Notes: generated by a model not told the origin, from the letters alone. Shown: positions 1 to 9,345, numbered from the stretch's first letter. The stretch: DNA of 64,000 nt from an uncultured Bacteriovorax sp. (GCA_946481315.1 CAMLMH010000009.1:1-64000); one strand, 5' to 3'. Numbers and translations: made by a program.

Positions 1-28
1 AAAGGTCAATGCACCCTCTTATTTTTAA

Positions 29-55
29 AAACCCCGACTTTGTTCGGGGTTTTTT
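29..55 (+). terminator. Rho-independent terminator of an upstream gene
   Basis: GC-rich stem ACCCCGA / TCGGGGT (31-37 with 44-50) with a 6-base loop, followed by a run of six T. The gene it ends lies before the window. Confidence 0.85.
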
Positions 56-177
56 ATTTCTCCTTCTTCCAATTCATCTGACATCATGTAAAATTTAGGT
101 ATGAGCAGTCGTTTTTACGAAAGGTGTGAGCATTACGCGAACGCTTATTACTGCCTAATTGAGTGAAGGATCACGAA

Positions 178-2556
178 ATGAATACCCAAATCAACACCAA
201 GATTCTTAAGTATGAGCTTTTTGCTCTTTTCTTTTTAACTGTCGCGACTTTGATTGTCTTTTATTATCAAGACACTCTTCCGGACAGCTATCTTTCAATT
301 TCCTCTACGTCTTCTCATGGGTTTTTTGCTTATTATGGAACTTCTTTATTAAGTTTCATTAACTATTACTCTGGTCCCTGGGTGTTCATCCCATTTACAT
401 TATTTACCTCATTTTATGTTTTTGTTTTCTCTAAGCGAGCAGACTGGATCGATGCTCTGAATGTTTTTTCTCTGATGACATTCTGCCTGACGAGCGCTTT
501 TTATCTTCAGCCCACTTTAATCGGGGCTGGATTATTTCAAGTTATTGATTCGTTCTTTTCTGCCTTCTCATTGTTTGGATTATGGCTAATTTCTCTGGTT
601 GCTTTTTTATGGGGAGCTTTCAGAGGGGAATTTGTGGAAACAGTGAAGAAAGGTGCTGAAAAAGTCAGAGGATTCGATACTGAGACGCCGATGCAGAAAG
701 CCCGTGAGTTAAGTGAAAAAGTTTCTGTATTTATTCAGTCAAAATGGCCGGCAAAAGAGGCTGCCCCTTCTGCGGAAACTCCGGTGACTAAAAAAGAATC
801 CGCTGAAAAGCCTCTGGAGATTGCTCCTCCAAAACGAACAAAACTTGAAGAAAAAGTTGAAGAAGTGCCGTCTGGGCCAATCATTCTTTCTGATGATAGT
901 GAAAAAGAAATGCAATTAGTACCAATCACATCTATCCATGAAGTAAAAAAACTAGCAGCTCCGGATGCTGAAGAAATTGAAAGTGATAATGAAGATGAAT
1001 ATGTTGATGAGTCTGAGATTTCAACTTTTGCCAATAAGGCCCACCATCAGGCACAGGCCTTTGATGAAGATAATTATTTCAACTTAATTAAAATGGGTTC
1101 TCAGCGCAAAACCGAAACAAAATTTAATCAACCGGAAGATAAATATTTTCATGACATCATCACTAAAATTCAGGCAAAGCTGGGAGAATTCAAAATTGCC
1201 GGACAAATTATCAATGTTTTGAAAGGACCGGTTGTTGATACGTTTGAATGGGAGCTTGGACCGGGTGAGAAAGTCTCGCGCCTGACTTCGATTGCCGAAG
1301 ATTTATCTCTGGCTCTTTCAGGAGCGCCTATACGAATGGTTTATCCGATGAAAGGGCGAACTACAGTAGGGATTGAGGTTCCAAGAAATCCTCGTGATTT
1401 TATCTTCCTGGATGAGATCATTAGTACAAAAGATTTTACAAACACGTCTCATCAGTTGCCTTTGGCTATGGGGAAGGATGCTTTTGGTGAACCAGTGGTG
1501 GTGGACCTTGCGTCGATGCCTCACATGCTGGTTGCTGGATCGACCGGTGCAGGTAAGTCTGTATTTATTAACTCCGTTCTTGTTTCGCTCTTAATTAAGA
1601 AGTCACCGAATCAGATGAAGCTGATTTTGATTGACCCGAAACAGCTGGAACTTGCGCTCTATGCCCGTCTTCCACATCTTATCATGCCAGTCATTACTGA
1701 AGCCAAAACTGCCGCGACAGCATTGCTTTGGGCCTGTCAGGAAATGGAGCGCCGATATTCGATTATGTCGGAATTTGGAGTGCGAAATATTGAAGGCTTT
1801 AATCACAAACTAAAAAGTGCTCATGGAGCAACGATTGATAAAATCAGAAAGTTCTATGAATACACGAGTGATGAAACATACGAGCTACCGTATATTGTCA
1901 TTATCGTGGACGAGTTTGCAGATCTGATTCTTACTCAAAAAGGCAAAGAGATAGAAACACACATTTGTCGATTGGCGGCTAAGGCTAGAGCGGCGGGTAT
2001 CCACTTAATGCTCGCAACACAGCGTCCGTCGGTTGATGTAATTACTGGTTTGATCAAATCGAATTTCCCAACCCGCGTCTCTTTCCGGGTGACGAGTTCA
2101 ACCGATTCGCGAACGATTCTCAATGCGATGGGGGCGGAAAAGCTACTTGGAAAAGGGGACATGCTTTATAAACAGGGCGTGGATACTACGAGAATTCACT
2201 CGGCTTATATTGAAGAGCAAGAAATCGAATCACTCACCGAGAAACTGTCAGAAATGTCGCCATCTTTTGATCCTAATGTAATGGAATTCCTGGAAAATGG
2301 CGGAGAGGAAGAACCAGTGACAGCGGTTACGGCCCGCGAAGGTGATGGCGGGGGTAAAGATGATAAGTACGATGAAGCTGTGAAAGTTGTTTTGGAGCAT
2401 CGTTCAGCTAGTGCGTCATTGCTACAACGAAGATTAGGGGTCGGGTATAACCGAGCAGCTAATTTGATTGAAGAAATGGAGGCAAACGGGGTCGTGGGGC
2501 CTGCGCAAGGCTCAAAACCACGTAAAGTCTTAATGGGTTCTGAGAGCCTGACTTAA
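178..2556 (+). CDS. ftsK: DNA translocase FtsK/SpoIIIE
   Basis: Septum-located DNA pump that clears chromosome ends during division and assists dimer resolution at dif. About 792 residues. The N-terminus has four hydrophobic segments (roughly residues 10-150), then an acidic, charged linker (about 160-310). The alpha/beta motor carries Walker A GSTGAGKS at residues 454-461 and Walker B IIVDEFADL near 575-583. The C-terminus ends in the winged-helix gamma domain that reads KOPS sites (motif LLQRRLGVGYNRAANLIEEME-like). A GTG at 163 lies in frame, but AAGGA at 166-170 sits 7 bases before the ATG at 178, so 178 is preferred. The linker is much shorter than in E. coli FtsK, giving a SpoIIIE-like length. 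It stands alone ahead of rpsB. Confidence 0.95.
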   Translation: MNTQINTKILKYELFALFFLTVATLIVFYYQDTLPDSYLSISSTSSHGFFAYYGTSLLSFINYYSGPWVFIPFTLFTSFYVFVFSKRADWIDALNVFSLMTFCLTSAFYLQPTLIGAGLFQVIDSFFSAFSLFGLWLISLVAFLWGAFRGEFVETVKKGAEKVRGFDTETPMQKARELSEKVSVFIQSKWPAKEAAPSAETPVTKKESAEKPLEIAPPKRTKLEEKVEEVPSGPIILSDDSEKEMQLVPITSIHEVKKLAAPDAEEIESDNEDEYVDESEISTFANKAHHQAQAFDEDNYFNLIKMGSQRKTETKFNQPEDKYFHDIITKIQAKLGEFKIAGQIINVLKGPVVDTFEWELGPGEKVSRLTSIAEDLSLALSGAPIRMVYPMKGRTTVGIEVPRNPRDFIFLDEIISTKDFTNTSHQLPLAMGKDAFGEPVVVDLASMPHMLVAGSTGAGKSVFINSVLVSLLIKKSPNQMKLILIDPKQLELALYARLPHLIMPVITEAKTAATALLWACQEMERRYSIMSEFGVRNIEGFNHKLKSAHGATIDKIRKFYEYTSDETYELPYIVIIVDEFADLILTQKGKEIETHICRLAAKARAAGIHLMLATQRPSVDVITGLIKSNFPTRVSFRVTSSTDSRTILNAMGAEKLLGKGDMLYKQGVDTTRIHSAYIEEQEIESLTEKLSEMSPSFDPNVMEFLENGGEEEPVTAVTAREGDGGGKDDKYDEAVKVVLEHRSASASLLQRRLGVGYNRAANLIEEMEANGVVGPAQGSKPRKVLMGSESLT

Positions 2557-2588
2557 TTGCATTTTCACTCGAGCAAAAAGGGTTTCGC

Positions 2589-2617
2589 TTGCCCAATTTA
2601 GGGGCGTGTGTTATCAA
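2589..2617 (+). promoter_or_regulatory. Candidate sigma-70 promoter of rpsB-tsf
   Basis: TTGCCC (2589-2594), 17-base spacer, TATCAA (2612-2617). The predicted start near 2624 would give a leader of about 87 bases that contains the hairpin at 2640-2687. Seen by eye only. Confidence 0.45.
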
Positions 2618-2639
2618 TCTAGCTCATTAATAATTTCAG

Positions 2640-2687
2640 TTGCCTGAAATGTTGGTCCATTAATGAAACTTAGTGGCTCACAGGCAA
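2640..2687 (+). promoter_or_regulatory. Structured rpsB leader, possible S2 autoregulatory hairpin
   Basis: The outer stem TTGCCTG (2640-2646) pairs perfectly with CAGGCAA (2681-2687). The inner stem CCATTA (2657-2662) pairs with TAGTGG (2671-2676), with one G-U, around an 8-base loop. The two stems are separated by an asymmetric 10/4-base internal loop. Ribosomal protein S2 is known to repress its own mRNA through the leader in gamma-proteobacteria; a similar role here is inference. Confidence 0.4.
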
Positions 2688-2710
2688 TTCGATTAACCAA
2701 CGGAGAATTT

Positions 2711-3517
2711 ATGTCTAACGAACTTTCCCTAAAAGGTCTTTTAGAGGCCGGCGCTCACTTCGGTCACCAAACTGAGAAGTGGAATCCAAAAATGAAGAAA
2801 TATGTTTACGGCGAAAAGAACGGTATCTACATTATCGATCTAGCTAAAACAATTCCTCTAGCTAAAGACGCTTACGAATTCCTTAAAAGAACTGCTGGCG
2901 AAGGAAAACCAATCCTTTTCGTAGGTACAAAAAGACAAGCAGCTGACGTTGTATCAAAAGCAGCTCAGGACTGTGGAGCTTTCTACGTTACTTCTCGATG
3001 GTTAGGTGGAATGCTGACGAACTACAAAACTGTAGCTCTATCAGTTGATAAAATCCGCAAAGTAGAAAAAATGAAAGAGACTGGAGATTTTGGTCTTCTT
3101 ACTAAGAAAGAAAGAATCAACATCGAAAAAGAAGTTATCAAACTTGAAAAAGTTCTTGGTGGGATTAAAGAAATGAGAAAGCTTCCAGGAGCTCTTTTTG
3201 TTATCGATCCAAACAATGAAAGAATTGCTATCCAAGAAGCTAACAACCTAGGGATTCCAGTTGTAGCTATCACTGATACAAACTGTGATCCAACAGGTGT
3301 AGATTTTGTTGTTCCAGGAAACGACGACGCTATCAAGTCTGTTTCTATGTTTACTGAATACTTCGCGAACTCAGTAGCAGAAGGTATCAACATCGCTAAG
3401 AAGAACAACAAACTTGAAAAATCTTCTAAAGATTCAACTCGTGATGTTGCACTTGAAAAAGAAATCATCAGCAAGTACGAAAACGACATCGATCTTATCT
3501 CTGCTGATGAAGAATAA
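2711..3517 (+). CDS. rpsB: 30S ribosomal protein S2
   Basis: Small-subunit protein S2, 268 residues, on the back of the 30S between head and body. It begins with the family's typical opening (LLEAGAHFGHQT, then WNPKMKKYVYGEKNGIYIIDL). Later blocks FVGTKRQA, SRWLGGMLTNYKT, LPGALFVIDPNNERIAIQEANNLGIPVVA (in parts) and the DTNCDPTGVDFVVPGNDDA region are all S2 signatures. The ATG at 2711 is preceded by GGAGA at 2702-2706. An upstream in-frame ATG at 2663 has no ribosome site and lies in the leader hairpin, so it is rejected. It is followed 36 bases later by tsf, the usual rpsB-tsf pair. The short C-terminal tail is acidic. Confidence 0.97.
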   Translation: MSNELSLKGLLEAGAHFGHQTEKWNPKMKKYVYGEKNGIYIIDLAKTIPLAKDAYEFLKRTAGEGKPILFVGTKRQAADVVSKAAQDCGAFYVTSRWLGGMLTNYKTVALSVDKIRKVEKMKETGDFGLLTKKERINIEKEVIKLEKVLGGIKEMRKLPGALFVIDPNNERIAIQEANNLGIPVVAITDTNCDPTGVDFVVPGNDDAIKSVSMFTEYFANSVAEGINIAKKNNKLEKSSKDSTRDVALEKEIISKYENDIDLISADEE

Positions 3518-3553
3518 GGATACTTACAAACTTTAAATTTTAGAGGATTAAAT

Positions 3554-4210
3554 ATGACTCAAATTACTGCAAAGCTTGTTTCTGAACTAAGAGAAAAAAC
3601 AGGCGCCGGAATGATGGATTGTAAAAAAGCTCTTGGTGAAACAAATGGTGATCTTGAAAAAGCCGTAGACTACCTAAGACAAAAAGGTCTGGCTGCTGCT
3701 CAAAAGAAACAAACACGTGTTGCCGCTGAAGGCGCAATCGGTTCGTACATCCACGGTGGTCGTCTTGGTGTTATGGTAGAAGTTAACTGTGAAACAGACT
3801 TCGTTGCTAAATCAGAAGATTTCCAAACTTTCGTAAAAGACGTAGCTATGCACGTAGCTGCTGCTGATCCTAAGTTCGTGAGAGCTTCAGAAATGGATCA
3901 GGCATTTGTAGACAGAGAAATTGCAATTTACACTGCTCAGTTAAAAGAAGAAGGGAAACCTGAAAACATGATCCCAAAAATCGTAGAAGGAAAAGTTAAG
4001 AAGCTAGCTTCTGAAGTTTGTCTTCTTGAGCAAAAATTCGTTAAGAACCCAGACATTTCAGTCCAGGATCTAATCAATGAACTAACAATCAAAGTTGGAG
4101 AAAAAATCGACGTAAGAAGATTTGTAAAATTCAACCTTGGTGAAGGTATTGAGAAGAGAGTAGATGACTTCGCAGCTGAAGTTGCAAAAATGACTGGTGG
4201 ACAGCACTAA
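3554..4210 (+). CDS. tsf: Translation elongation factor Ts
   Basis: Nucleotide exchange factor that releases GDP from EF-Tu. It has 218 residues, shorter than E. coli EF-Ts (about 280) and closer to the compact Thermus form. The N-terminal UBA-like module has the signature LREKTGAGMMDCKKAL (residues about 11-26). The core begins with GAIGSYIHGGRLGVMVEVNCETDFVA (in parts), which holds the conserved TDFVA that contacts EF-Tu. RBS GAGGAT lies just upstream. It is co-transcribed with rpsB and ends at a clear terminator. Confidence 0.97.
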   Translation: MTQITAKLVSELREKTGAGMMDCKKALGETNGDLEKAVDYLRQKGLAAAQKKQTRVAAEGAIGSYIHGGRLGVMVEVNCETDFVAKSEDFQTFVKDVAMHVAAADPKFVRASEMDQAFVDREIAIYTAQLKEEGKPENMIPKIVEGKVKKLASEVCLLEQKFVKNPDISVQDLINELTIKVGEKIDVRRFVKFNLGEGIEKRVDDFAAEVAKMTGGQH

Positions 4211-4231
4211 TCACAATTCACAATCAACATT

Positions 4232-4259
4232 AAGGGGCTTTTAAAGGCCCCTTTTTTTT
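4232..4259 (+). terminator. Terminator after tsf
   Basis: AAGGGGC ... GCCCCTT stem followed by seven or more T. It lies only about 20 bases before pyrH, so pyrH depends on read-through or on an unseen promoter inside tsf. Confidence 0.85.
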
Positions 4260-4279
4260 ACCAAAAAAAGGAACGGCAG

Positions 4280-4990
4280 ATGAAATATAAGCGGATTCTT
4301 TTAAAACTCTCAGGCGAAGCACTTTCAGGCGATCAAGGACATGGAATTTCACTTGATGTTCTTAATATGATCTCAACAGAGGTCAAAGAGCTTCAGGAAA
4401 TGGGCGTAGAAGTGGCCATCGTTATTGGTGGGGGTAATATTCACCGTGGTGTGGCCGGCGCTACCGTTGGGATGGATAGAACGACTTCAGACCATATGGG
4501 AATGCTCGCGACTGTGATTAACTCACTGGCCATTCAGGATAGTCTGGAAAGACACGGGATTAACACCCGCGTTTTAACTGCGATTGATATGCAGGAGATC
4601 GCTGAGCCTTATATTCGCAGACGCGCCGTGCGCCACCTGGAAAAAAAGAGGGTTGTTATCTTTGCTGCTGGAACCGGAAATCCATACTTCACGACAGATA
4701 CAGCGGCAGCTCTTCGTGCCAACGAAATTGACGCACATGTCATTATGAAAGCTACAAAAGTTGACGGAATTTATGATAAAGATCCAATGAAGTTTCAAGA
4801 TGCCGTAAAAATTGATAAACTAAACTTTATGGACGTTTTAAACAAAGGCATCAAAGTCATGGATTCAACGGCCATTTCTCTTTGTATGGATAACGATATT
4901 GATATTCTAGTTTTCAATATGTTTGAAAAAGGAAATATCAAAAAAGCTGTACTGGGAAATAACACAGGAACAATAGTAACTAATAGATAG
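4280..4990 (+). CDS. pyrH: UMP kinase
   Basis: Phosphorylates UMP to UDP with ATP in pyrimidine nucleotide synthesis. Hexameric amino-acid-kinase fold, 236 residues, normal length. Seen: N-terminal [12 protein letters not shown] phosphate loop; [10 protein letters not shown] (about residues 50-59); the uridylate-binding stretch around [19 protein letters not shown] (in parts); [20 protein letters not shown] (in parts); and the [12 protein letters not shown] motif. RBS AAAGGAA precedes the ATG. It is followed 11 bases later by frr in the common pyrH-frr-uppS-cdsA order. Confidence 0.97.
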   Translation: MKYKRILLKLSGEALSGDQGHGISLDVLNMISTEVKELQEMGVEVAIVIGGGNIHRGVAGATVGMDRTTSDHMGMLATVINSLAIQDSLERHGINTRVLTAIDMQEIAEPYIRRRAVRHLEKKRVVIFAAGTGNPYFTTDTAAALRANEIDAHVIMKATKVDGIYDKDPMKFQDAVKIDKLNFMDVLNKGIKVMDSTAISLCMDNDIDILVFNMFEKGNIKKAVLGNNTGTIVTNR

Positions 4991-5001
4991 GAAAAACGAA
5001 T

Positions 5002-5559
5002 ATGATGAATGAAATTAAGACATCATTAAATGATTCAATGAAAAAAGCCGTTGATTCACTTAAGCACCAACTCACTAAAGTAAGAACAGGTAGAGCTTCT
5101 GCTTCGATTCTTGATGGTGTCCAGGTTGAATATTACGGATCGATGAGTCCGATTGCTCAGTTGGGACAAATTTCAACTCCTGAAGCTCGCTTACTTCAAA
5201 TTCAACCGTTCGATAAAACGATGATTCCGGCCATAGAAAAAGCGATTTTTGCTGCGAATTTGGGTGTTACTCCTACTAACGACGGAAACTTTGTTCGATT
5301 GAATTTTCCTTCTTTAACTGAAGATAAAAGAAAAGACATTGCCAAAGAAATTAAAAAAATAGGCGAAGATTCTAAAGTTATTATCAGAAATATTCGTCGT
5401 GATCAAAACGATGCAGTTAAAAAGGCTGAAAAAGATAAGAAGATTTCTGAAGATGAATCGAAAAAAATTCAGACTGAAATTCAGAACATCACTGATAAGT
5501 TCACGAAGGAAATTGATACTGTAATTGCTAATAAAGAAAAAGAAGTACTCGCCATCTAA
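5002..5559 (+). CDS. frr: Ribosome recycling factor
   Basis: Splits post-termination ribosomes with EF-G. 185 residues, the normal family length. Helical domain I and small beta domain II are recognisable: LTKVRTGRASASILDGV (near residues 25-41), QLGQISTPEARLLQIQPFD, and FVRLNFPSLTEDKRKDIAKEIK in the middle, then a Lys/Glu-rich helix. Two ATGs in a row (5002, 5005) leave the start uncertain by one residue. Between pyrH and uppS. Confidence 0.96.
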   Translation: MMNEIKTSLNDSMKKAVDSLKHQLTKVRTGRASASILDGVQVEYYGSMSPIAQLGQISTPEARLLQIQPFDKTMIPAIEKAIFAANLGVTPTNDGNFVRLNFPSLTEDKRKDIAKEIKKIGEDSKVIIRNIRRDQNDAVKKAEKDKKISEDESKKIQTEIQNITDKFTKEIDTVIANKEKEVLAI

Positions 5560-5570
5560 TTGGAGTGAAC

Positions 5571-6332
5571 GTGAGTTCAGAGCAGCAGAAAATTAAGCAT
5601 GTCGCTGTGATTATGGATGGCAATGGCCGTTGGGCTAAAATGCGTTCGCATCCTCGCGTTTGGGGACATGTGCGTGGTACTGCTGTGGTCTCAGAAATCG
5701 TTGAAGCTGCTGACGATCTCGGAATTGAGGCGCTGACTATGTATGCCTTTTCTTCAGAGAACTGGTGCAGGCCTCAGACAGAAGTACGAGTCCTCTTTAA
5801 TTTGCTTTATAAATTTCTAAAAAAAGAACGGGAAAGAATTCTGTCAAACAATATCCGATTCAGGATAATGGGTGATATTTCCAATCTTCCGGAACAGACC
5901 CGCAAACTAATTGCCCAGCTGGAAAATGAAACTGCTATGAACACCGGTCTCAAGCTGACTTTTGCTTTTGGATACGGTGGCAGAAGCGAGATCGCCTCCG
6001 CTGTCAATCGCTTCATGAAAGCTAATCCTGGAAAGGAAATAACTGATGAAATGCTCAATCATTATCTGATGATTCCTGATCTGGGTGATGTTGATCTGCT
6101 TATCAGAACTGGTGGAGATCAGCGAGTTTCAAATTTCATGTTATGGCAAATTGCCTATGCTGAGATGTTTTTTACTCACACTAAATGGCCTGATTTCTCG
6201 GCTGATGAATTTAAAGAAATAATTGAACTGGTCTCAAAGCGTGAACGCCGTTTCGGCGCTATAATCCCTTCAACAGATCTTAAAACGAACGTTGCTGTCG
6301 CCCGTGAGAATCAAAGAGCTATCCGGGGCTAA
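5571..6332 (+). CDS. uppS: Undecaprenyl diphosphate synthase (cis-prenyltransferase)
   Basis: Condenses isopentenyl units onto farnesyl diphosphate to make the C55 carrier used for peptidoglycan and other envelope glycans. 253 residues. The catalytic Asp is in VAVIMDGNGRWA (about residues 12-23). TMYAFSSENW and the C-terminal LLIRTGGDQRVSNFMLWQIAY block are family signatures (an R-x-SN-F-L-W core). GTG at 5571 has GGAG five bases upstream; the in-frame GTG at 5565 would overlap that ribosome site, so 5571 is chosen. Tight spacing to frr and cdsA. Confidence 0.95.
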   Translation: MSSEQQKIKHVAVIMDGNGRWAKMRSHPRVWGHVRGTAVVSEIVEAADDLGIEALTMYAFSSENWCRPQTEVRVLFNLLYKFLKKERERILSNNIRFRIMGDISNLPEQTRKLIAQLENETAMNTGLKLTFAFGYGGRSEIASAVNRFMKANPGKEITDEMLNHYLMIPDLGDVDLLIRTGGDQRVSNFMLWQIAYAEMFFTHTKWPDFSADEFKEIIELVSKRERRFGAIIPSTDLKTNVAVARENQRAIRG

Positions 6333-6333
6333 T

Positions 6334-7164
6334 GTGACAAATACACAGTTAAGAATTATCTCTGCTTTAGTTATGGCCCTGTTAGTTTTAGGTGCCGTTA
6401 TCGCCGGTAAGTGGGCTGCCATTTTTGTTTGTCTGGTCGTCGGTCTGCTGTGTATTGATGAACTCCTCATTAACTTTGCTCAATTAACTCGCAAACATTT
6501 TCTATACTTCTACAATTTGTTTTTTTTCGGAGCCCTTTTTTTAGCAGTCAATTCTTTCAATGCGCGTCTTTCTTTAAGTTTTTTCACGATGTGTGCCATC
6601 GGGTTGAATTTATTTTTGATTTATTATTTATTTAAAATGACGGCTGATCAGCAATTTATGAAGAACAGTGCTCAAAAACAACCGGGACTCATTGGAGCTA
6701 TTGTTATGCTTCCCCTTTTGTCCATGGGGATTCATTTCCAAAGTGAGGACTGGCGAAAAATTCTGGCCATGCTACTGATTGTGACATTCAGTATGGATAC
6801 AGGGGCGTGGTTTATTGGAAAAAATTTTGGTAAACATAAATTATGGCCGGCAGTCAGTCCCAAAAAAACGGTTGAGGGGTTAATCGGCGGTATGGCAGTT
6901 GCGTCGTTGACCGGCTCACTGGCCTGGTGGTTATTTTTTGGCCATTACAGATGGTATTACTCGGTTATCTTCGCTCTTTGTGGATTAGTTTCTCAAGTTG
7001 GCGATTTAGTTCAGTCGAAAATTAAACGAGAATTCGGAATCAAAGACAGTTCTAATCTGATACCAGGTCACGGTGGCATCTATGATCGGATAGACAGCCT
7101 TATCTTTCTGTCGCCTTTTTTTGTGATTGTTGTAAAATATTTAGGACAACTCACTCCGCAATAA
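6334..7164 (+). CDS. cdsA: Phosphatidate cytidylyltransferase (CDP-diglyceride synthase)
   Basis: Integral membrane enzyme making CDP-diacylglycerol from phosphatidate and CTP; feeds PssA downstream. About 276 residues with seven to eight hydrophobic helices. The C-terminal signature is complete: IKREFGIKDSSNLIPGHGG followed by IYDR. VSPKKTVEGLIGG marks the cytoplasmic loop. The GTG at 6334, one base after the uppS stop, fits the first hydrophobic helix. An in-frame upstream TTG at 6292 would overlap uppS by 41 bases and is less likely. In many proteobacteria dxr sits between cdsA and rseP; here it is absent. Confidence 0.93.
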   Translation: MTNTQLRIISALVMALLVLGAVIAGKWAAIFVCLVVGLLCIDELLINFAQLTRKHFLYFYNLFFFGALFLAVNSFNARLSLSFFTMCAIGLNLFLIYYLFKMTADQQFMKNSAQKQPGLIGAIVMLPLLSMGIHFQSEDWRKILAMLLIVTFSMDTGAWFIGKNFGKHKLWPAVSPKKTVEGLIGGMAVASLTGSLAWWLFFGHYRWYYSVIFALCGLVSQVGDLVQSKIKREFGIKDSSNLIPGHGGIYDRIDSLIFLSPFFVIVVKYLGQLTPQ

Positions 7165-7186
7165 CTCTCTGTTCAAAAGAGGACAC

Positions 7187-8755
7187 ATGCTATTAGAAAA
7201 AATCGCTATATTCATTATATTTTTAGGACCACTCGTTTTCTTCCACGAATTAGGTCATTTTCTTTTTGCCCGCTTATTTGGAGTACGTGTTGAAGTATTC
7301 TCCATAGGTTTTGGTCCAAAATTTCTGAAGAAGAAATGGGGAGATACTGAATACGCTGTTTCCATTATCCCTTTAGGTGGATATGTAAAAATGTATGGCG
7401 ATGATCCCTTTAACAAGGACGATATTCCGGTTGAAGAACGTTCTAAGTCTTTCACTCATCAGGGAAAGTTCGCTCGTTTTTGGATCGTCATGGGTGGTCC
7501 TCTGGCCAATTTCATTTTAGCATTTGTTATCTTCTTTGCTCTTATGATCGGTGGGGAGAGAATTCCTGAAATTAAAATCGGCGCTTTGCCGGTTGGCTCT
7601 ACTCTTTATGAAAATGGGCTACGAACCGGTGATGTCCTGGTAAAAGTCAATGACAGTGAAGTTTATAATCCATCTGATCTGATGGTTGAAGGGAATACCC
7701 GCGTAACTTCAATTACGGTTAAAAGAAATAATCAGGACATGAAACTCAATGTTGATTTTGCCGGAGATCGTTTCTTTGAAGAAGTCATAAAGTATCCTCC
7801 ATTTTTGAGAAAACCTTATCTGGTAGACACTAGCGGAATCAAATATATCGTGTCTTCCAGTGATCAAAAACCAGATCTGAATTTTTCGCTTGAAGAGCTG
7901 GGTAATATAAATCTTAAAAAGCTCTATTTGTTTCCAGTTGATCCTTCATCCGATCTTTCTCTGGATGAAGTTAAGCTTGCGGGCTCAGCCAAGACAATTG
8001 ATATTGATTATCAAGATACGAAGAGCCTGTTTGTTGCTCTGGAAAAGCAAGACCTGCGCTCACTGGATCTGGTCGTTAAAAGCGTCAACATGAATTCACC
8101 TGCCGATAAAGTTGGAATTAAAAGTGATGATATTTTTGCCAGCATCGAGGGGGAAAAAGTTTATTCATTCGAAGAACTTAGAAATAAGCTGCAAACATAT
8201 GATAAGGCCCAGGTGTCAGTTGAACTCTATCGTAAAGGTGAGCTGCTTAAGCTGAATGTTGAGCCAGAAACAGCTACGGTTGAAGGCAAGACAGCTAAGC
8301 TATTAGGTGTATATAGTACTATCGAAATAATTAAGACAAATTTTGTACTGACAAAATCGAAGGGTTTAATCAGCTCTGTTCAGACAGCGCTGGTTCGTAC
8401 CTGGGATTCAATGAAGAAAACACTGGATGGTTTCTTTAAACTTCTCTCCAATCAGGTATCACTAAAGTCAATCGGGGGCCCACTGGCCATCGGTAAAGTG
8501 GCTCATGACTCTTTCAATACTTCACTCTCATACTTCTTTCAGCTAATGGCGCTGATATCGGTTAATCTGGGAGTTATTAATCTATTTCCAATTCCAGTGC
8601 TGGATGGTGGACATATTATGTTTATTGTTCTGGAAATTCTGAATGGCGGACCATTATCGCGTAGAAAAATGGAGATCGCACAACAAGTAGGATTATCGGT
8701 TCTCTTTATGTTAATGGCCGGTGCAATTTTCAATGATGTAACCAGGTTTTTTTAA
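7187..8755 (+). CDS. rseP: Site-2 intramembrane metalloprotease RseP family
   Basis: Zinc protease that cleaves membrane-embedded anti-sigma factors and leftover signal peptides. HELGH with H20, E21 and H24 in the first membrane segment; NLFPIPVLDGGH in the C-terminal part supplies the third zinc ligand. Two PDZ-like regions lie in between (about residues 120-180 and 285-355). At 522 residues it is about 70 longer than E. coli RseP; the extra length is between the PDZ domains. RBS AGAGGA precedes the ATG at 7187. Its stop overlaps the start of tsaB by one base (TAATG). No rseA-like anti-sigma gene is in the window, so the substrate is unknown. Confidence 0.92.
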   Translation: MLLEKIAIFIIFLGPLVFFHELGHFLFARLFGVRVEVFSIGFGPKFLKKKWGDTEYAVSIIPLGGYVKMYGDDPFNKDDIPVEERSKSFTHQGKFARFWIVMGGPLANFILAFVIFFALMIGGERIPEIKIGALPVGSTLYENGLRTGDVLVKVNDSEVYNPSDLMVEGNTRVTSITVKRNNQDMKLNVDFAGDRFFEEVIKYPPFLRKPYLVDTSGIKYIVSSSDQKPDLNFSLEELGNINLKKLYLFPVDPSSDLSLDEVKLAGSAKTIDIDYQDTKSLFVALEKQDLRSLDLVVKSVNMNSPADKVGIKSDDIFASIEGEKVYSFEELRNKLQTYDKAQVSVELYRKGELLKLNVEPETATVEGKTAKLLGVYSTIEIIKTNFVLTKSKGLISSVQTALVRTWDSMKKTLDGFFKLLSNQVSLKSIGGPLAIGKVAHDSFNTSLSYFFQLMALISVNLGVINLFPIPVLDGGHIMFIVLEILNGGPLSRRKMEIAQQVGLSVLFMLMAGAIFNDVTRFF

Positions 8756-9345
8756 TGCACTATTTGTACGTCGACGTCACAGCAGGAATGACATTAGGAC
8801 TGCTTGATGATGATTTTAACTGGGTAGAATACAAAGAGAGTGCTGAAAAAAAGCCCTCAGAGGTTATTCACCAGGAAATCTTTCGATTAATCAATGCACA
8901 TAATGTTCAGCCCGAGCAAACAGAATATTTTTTTGCTTCCGGCCCAGGCTCTTATACCGGGATGAGACTTGGGGAAGGAATAGCGCAAATACTTGAATGG
9001 AGTGGAAGAAAAATTTATTCATTCCATCAGTTTGAGGTTCCCCAAATAATGGGAATCAAGAAAGGTTACTGGATGACAAATGCTTTCAAAGGTCAGGTCT
9101 TCTTGCACACTTGGGAGAATGATCAAGTCAACAGTCAGCTCTTGAATACAAATGATGTTAAAATAATTGATGATGGCTTTGGTTTCACGCTGACGCACGA
9201 TCATGAATTGTTTATAAAATTAAAAACCTCTAAAGAACTTATCAGCACCAATCCTCAGAAATTTTTTAAAAATATAAAGACATTAAATATGCGAAAAAGT
9301 CCTTACTATTTCAGATCATTAGAGGAAGAATTTAAGCAATGTTAA
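8755..9345 (+). CDS. tsaB: tRNA t6A synthesis protein TsaB (YeaZ)
   Basis: Partner of TsaD in forming threonylcarbamoyl-adenosine at position 37 of ANN-decoding tRNAs. It has an ASKHA fold but no ATPase role of its own. 196 residues, somewhat short (E. coli 231). The family signature FASGPGSYTGMRLGEGIAQ (in parts; about residues 61-79) is clear. The N-terminal strand reads YLYVDVTAGMTLGLLDD instead of the usual ILAIDTS. Start ATG overlaps the rseP stop, and it overlaps the next gene by 7 bases, so translation is probably coupled. The C-terminal half is poorly conserved. Confidence 0.82.
   Translation: MHYLYVDVTAGMTLGLLDDDFNWVEYKESAEKKPSEVIHQEIFRLINAHNVQPEQTEYFFASGPGSYTGMRLGEGIAQILEWSGRKIYSFHQFEVPQIMGIKKGYWMTNAFKGQVFLHTWENDQVNSQLLNTNDVKIIDDGFGFTLTHDHELFIKLKTSKELISTNPQKFFKNIKTLNMRKSPYYFRSLEEEFKQC

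Noticed and set aside
2663..2710. Longer rpsB starting at ATG 2663
   Set aside because: It lies in the leader hairpin, has no ribosome site, and adds residues not found in S2.
3022..3489. Antisense 155-codon open frame over rpsB
   Set aside because: It is a shadow of the biased codon use of rpsB on the other strand, with no start signals.
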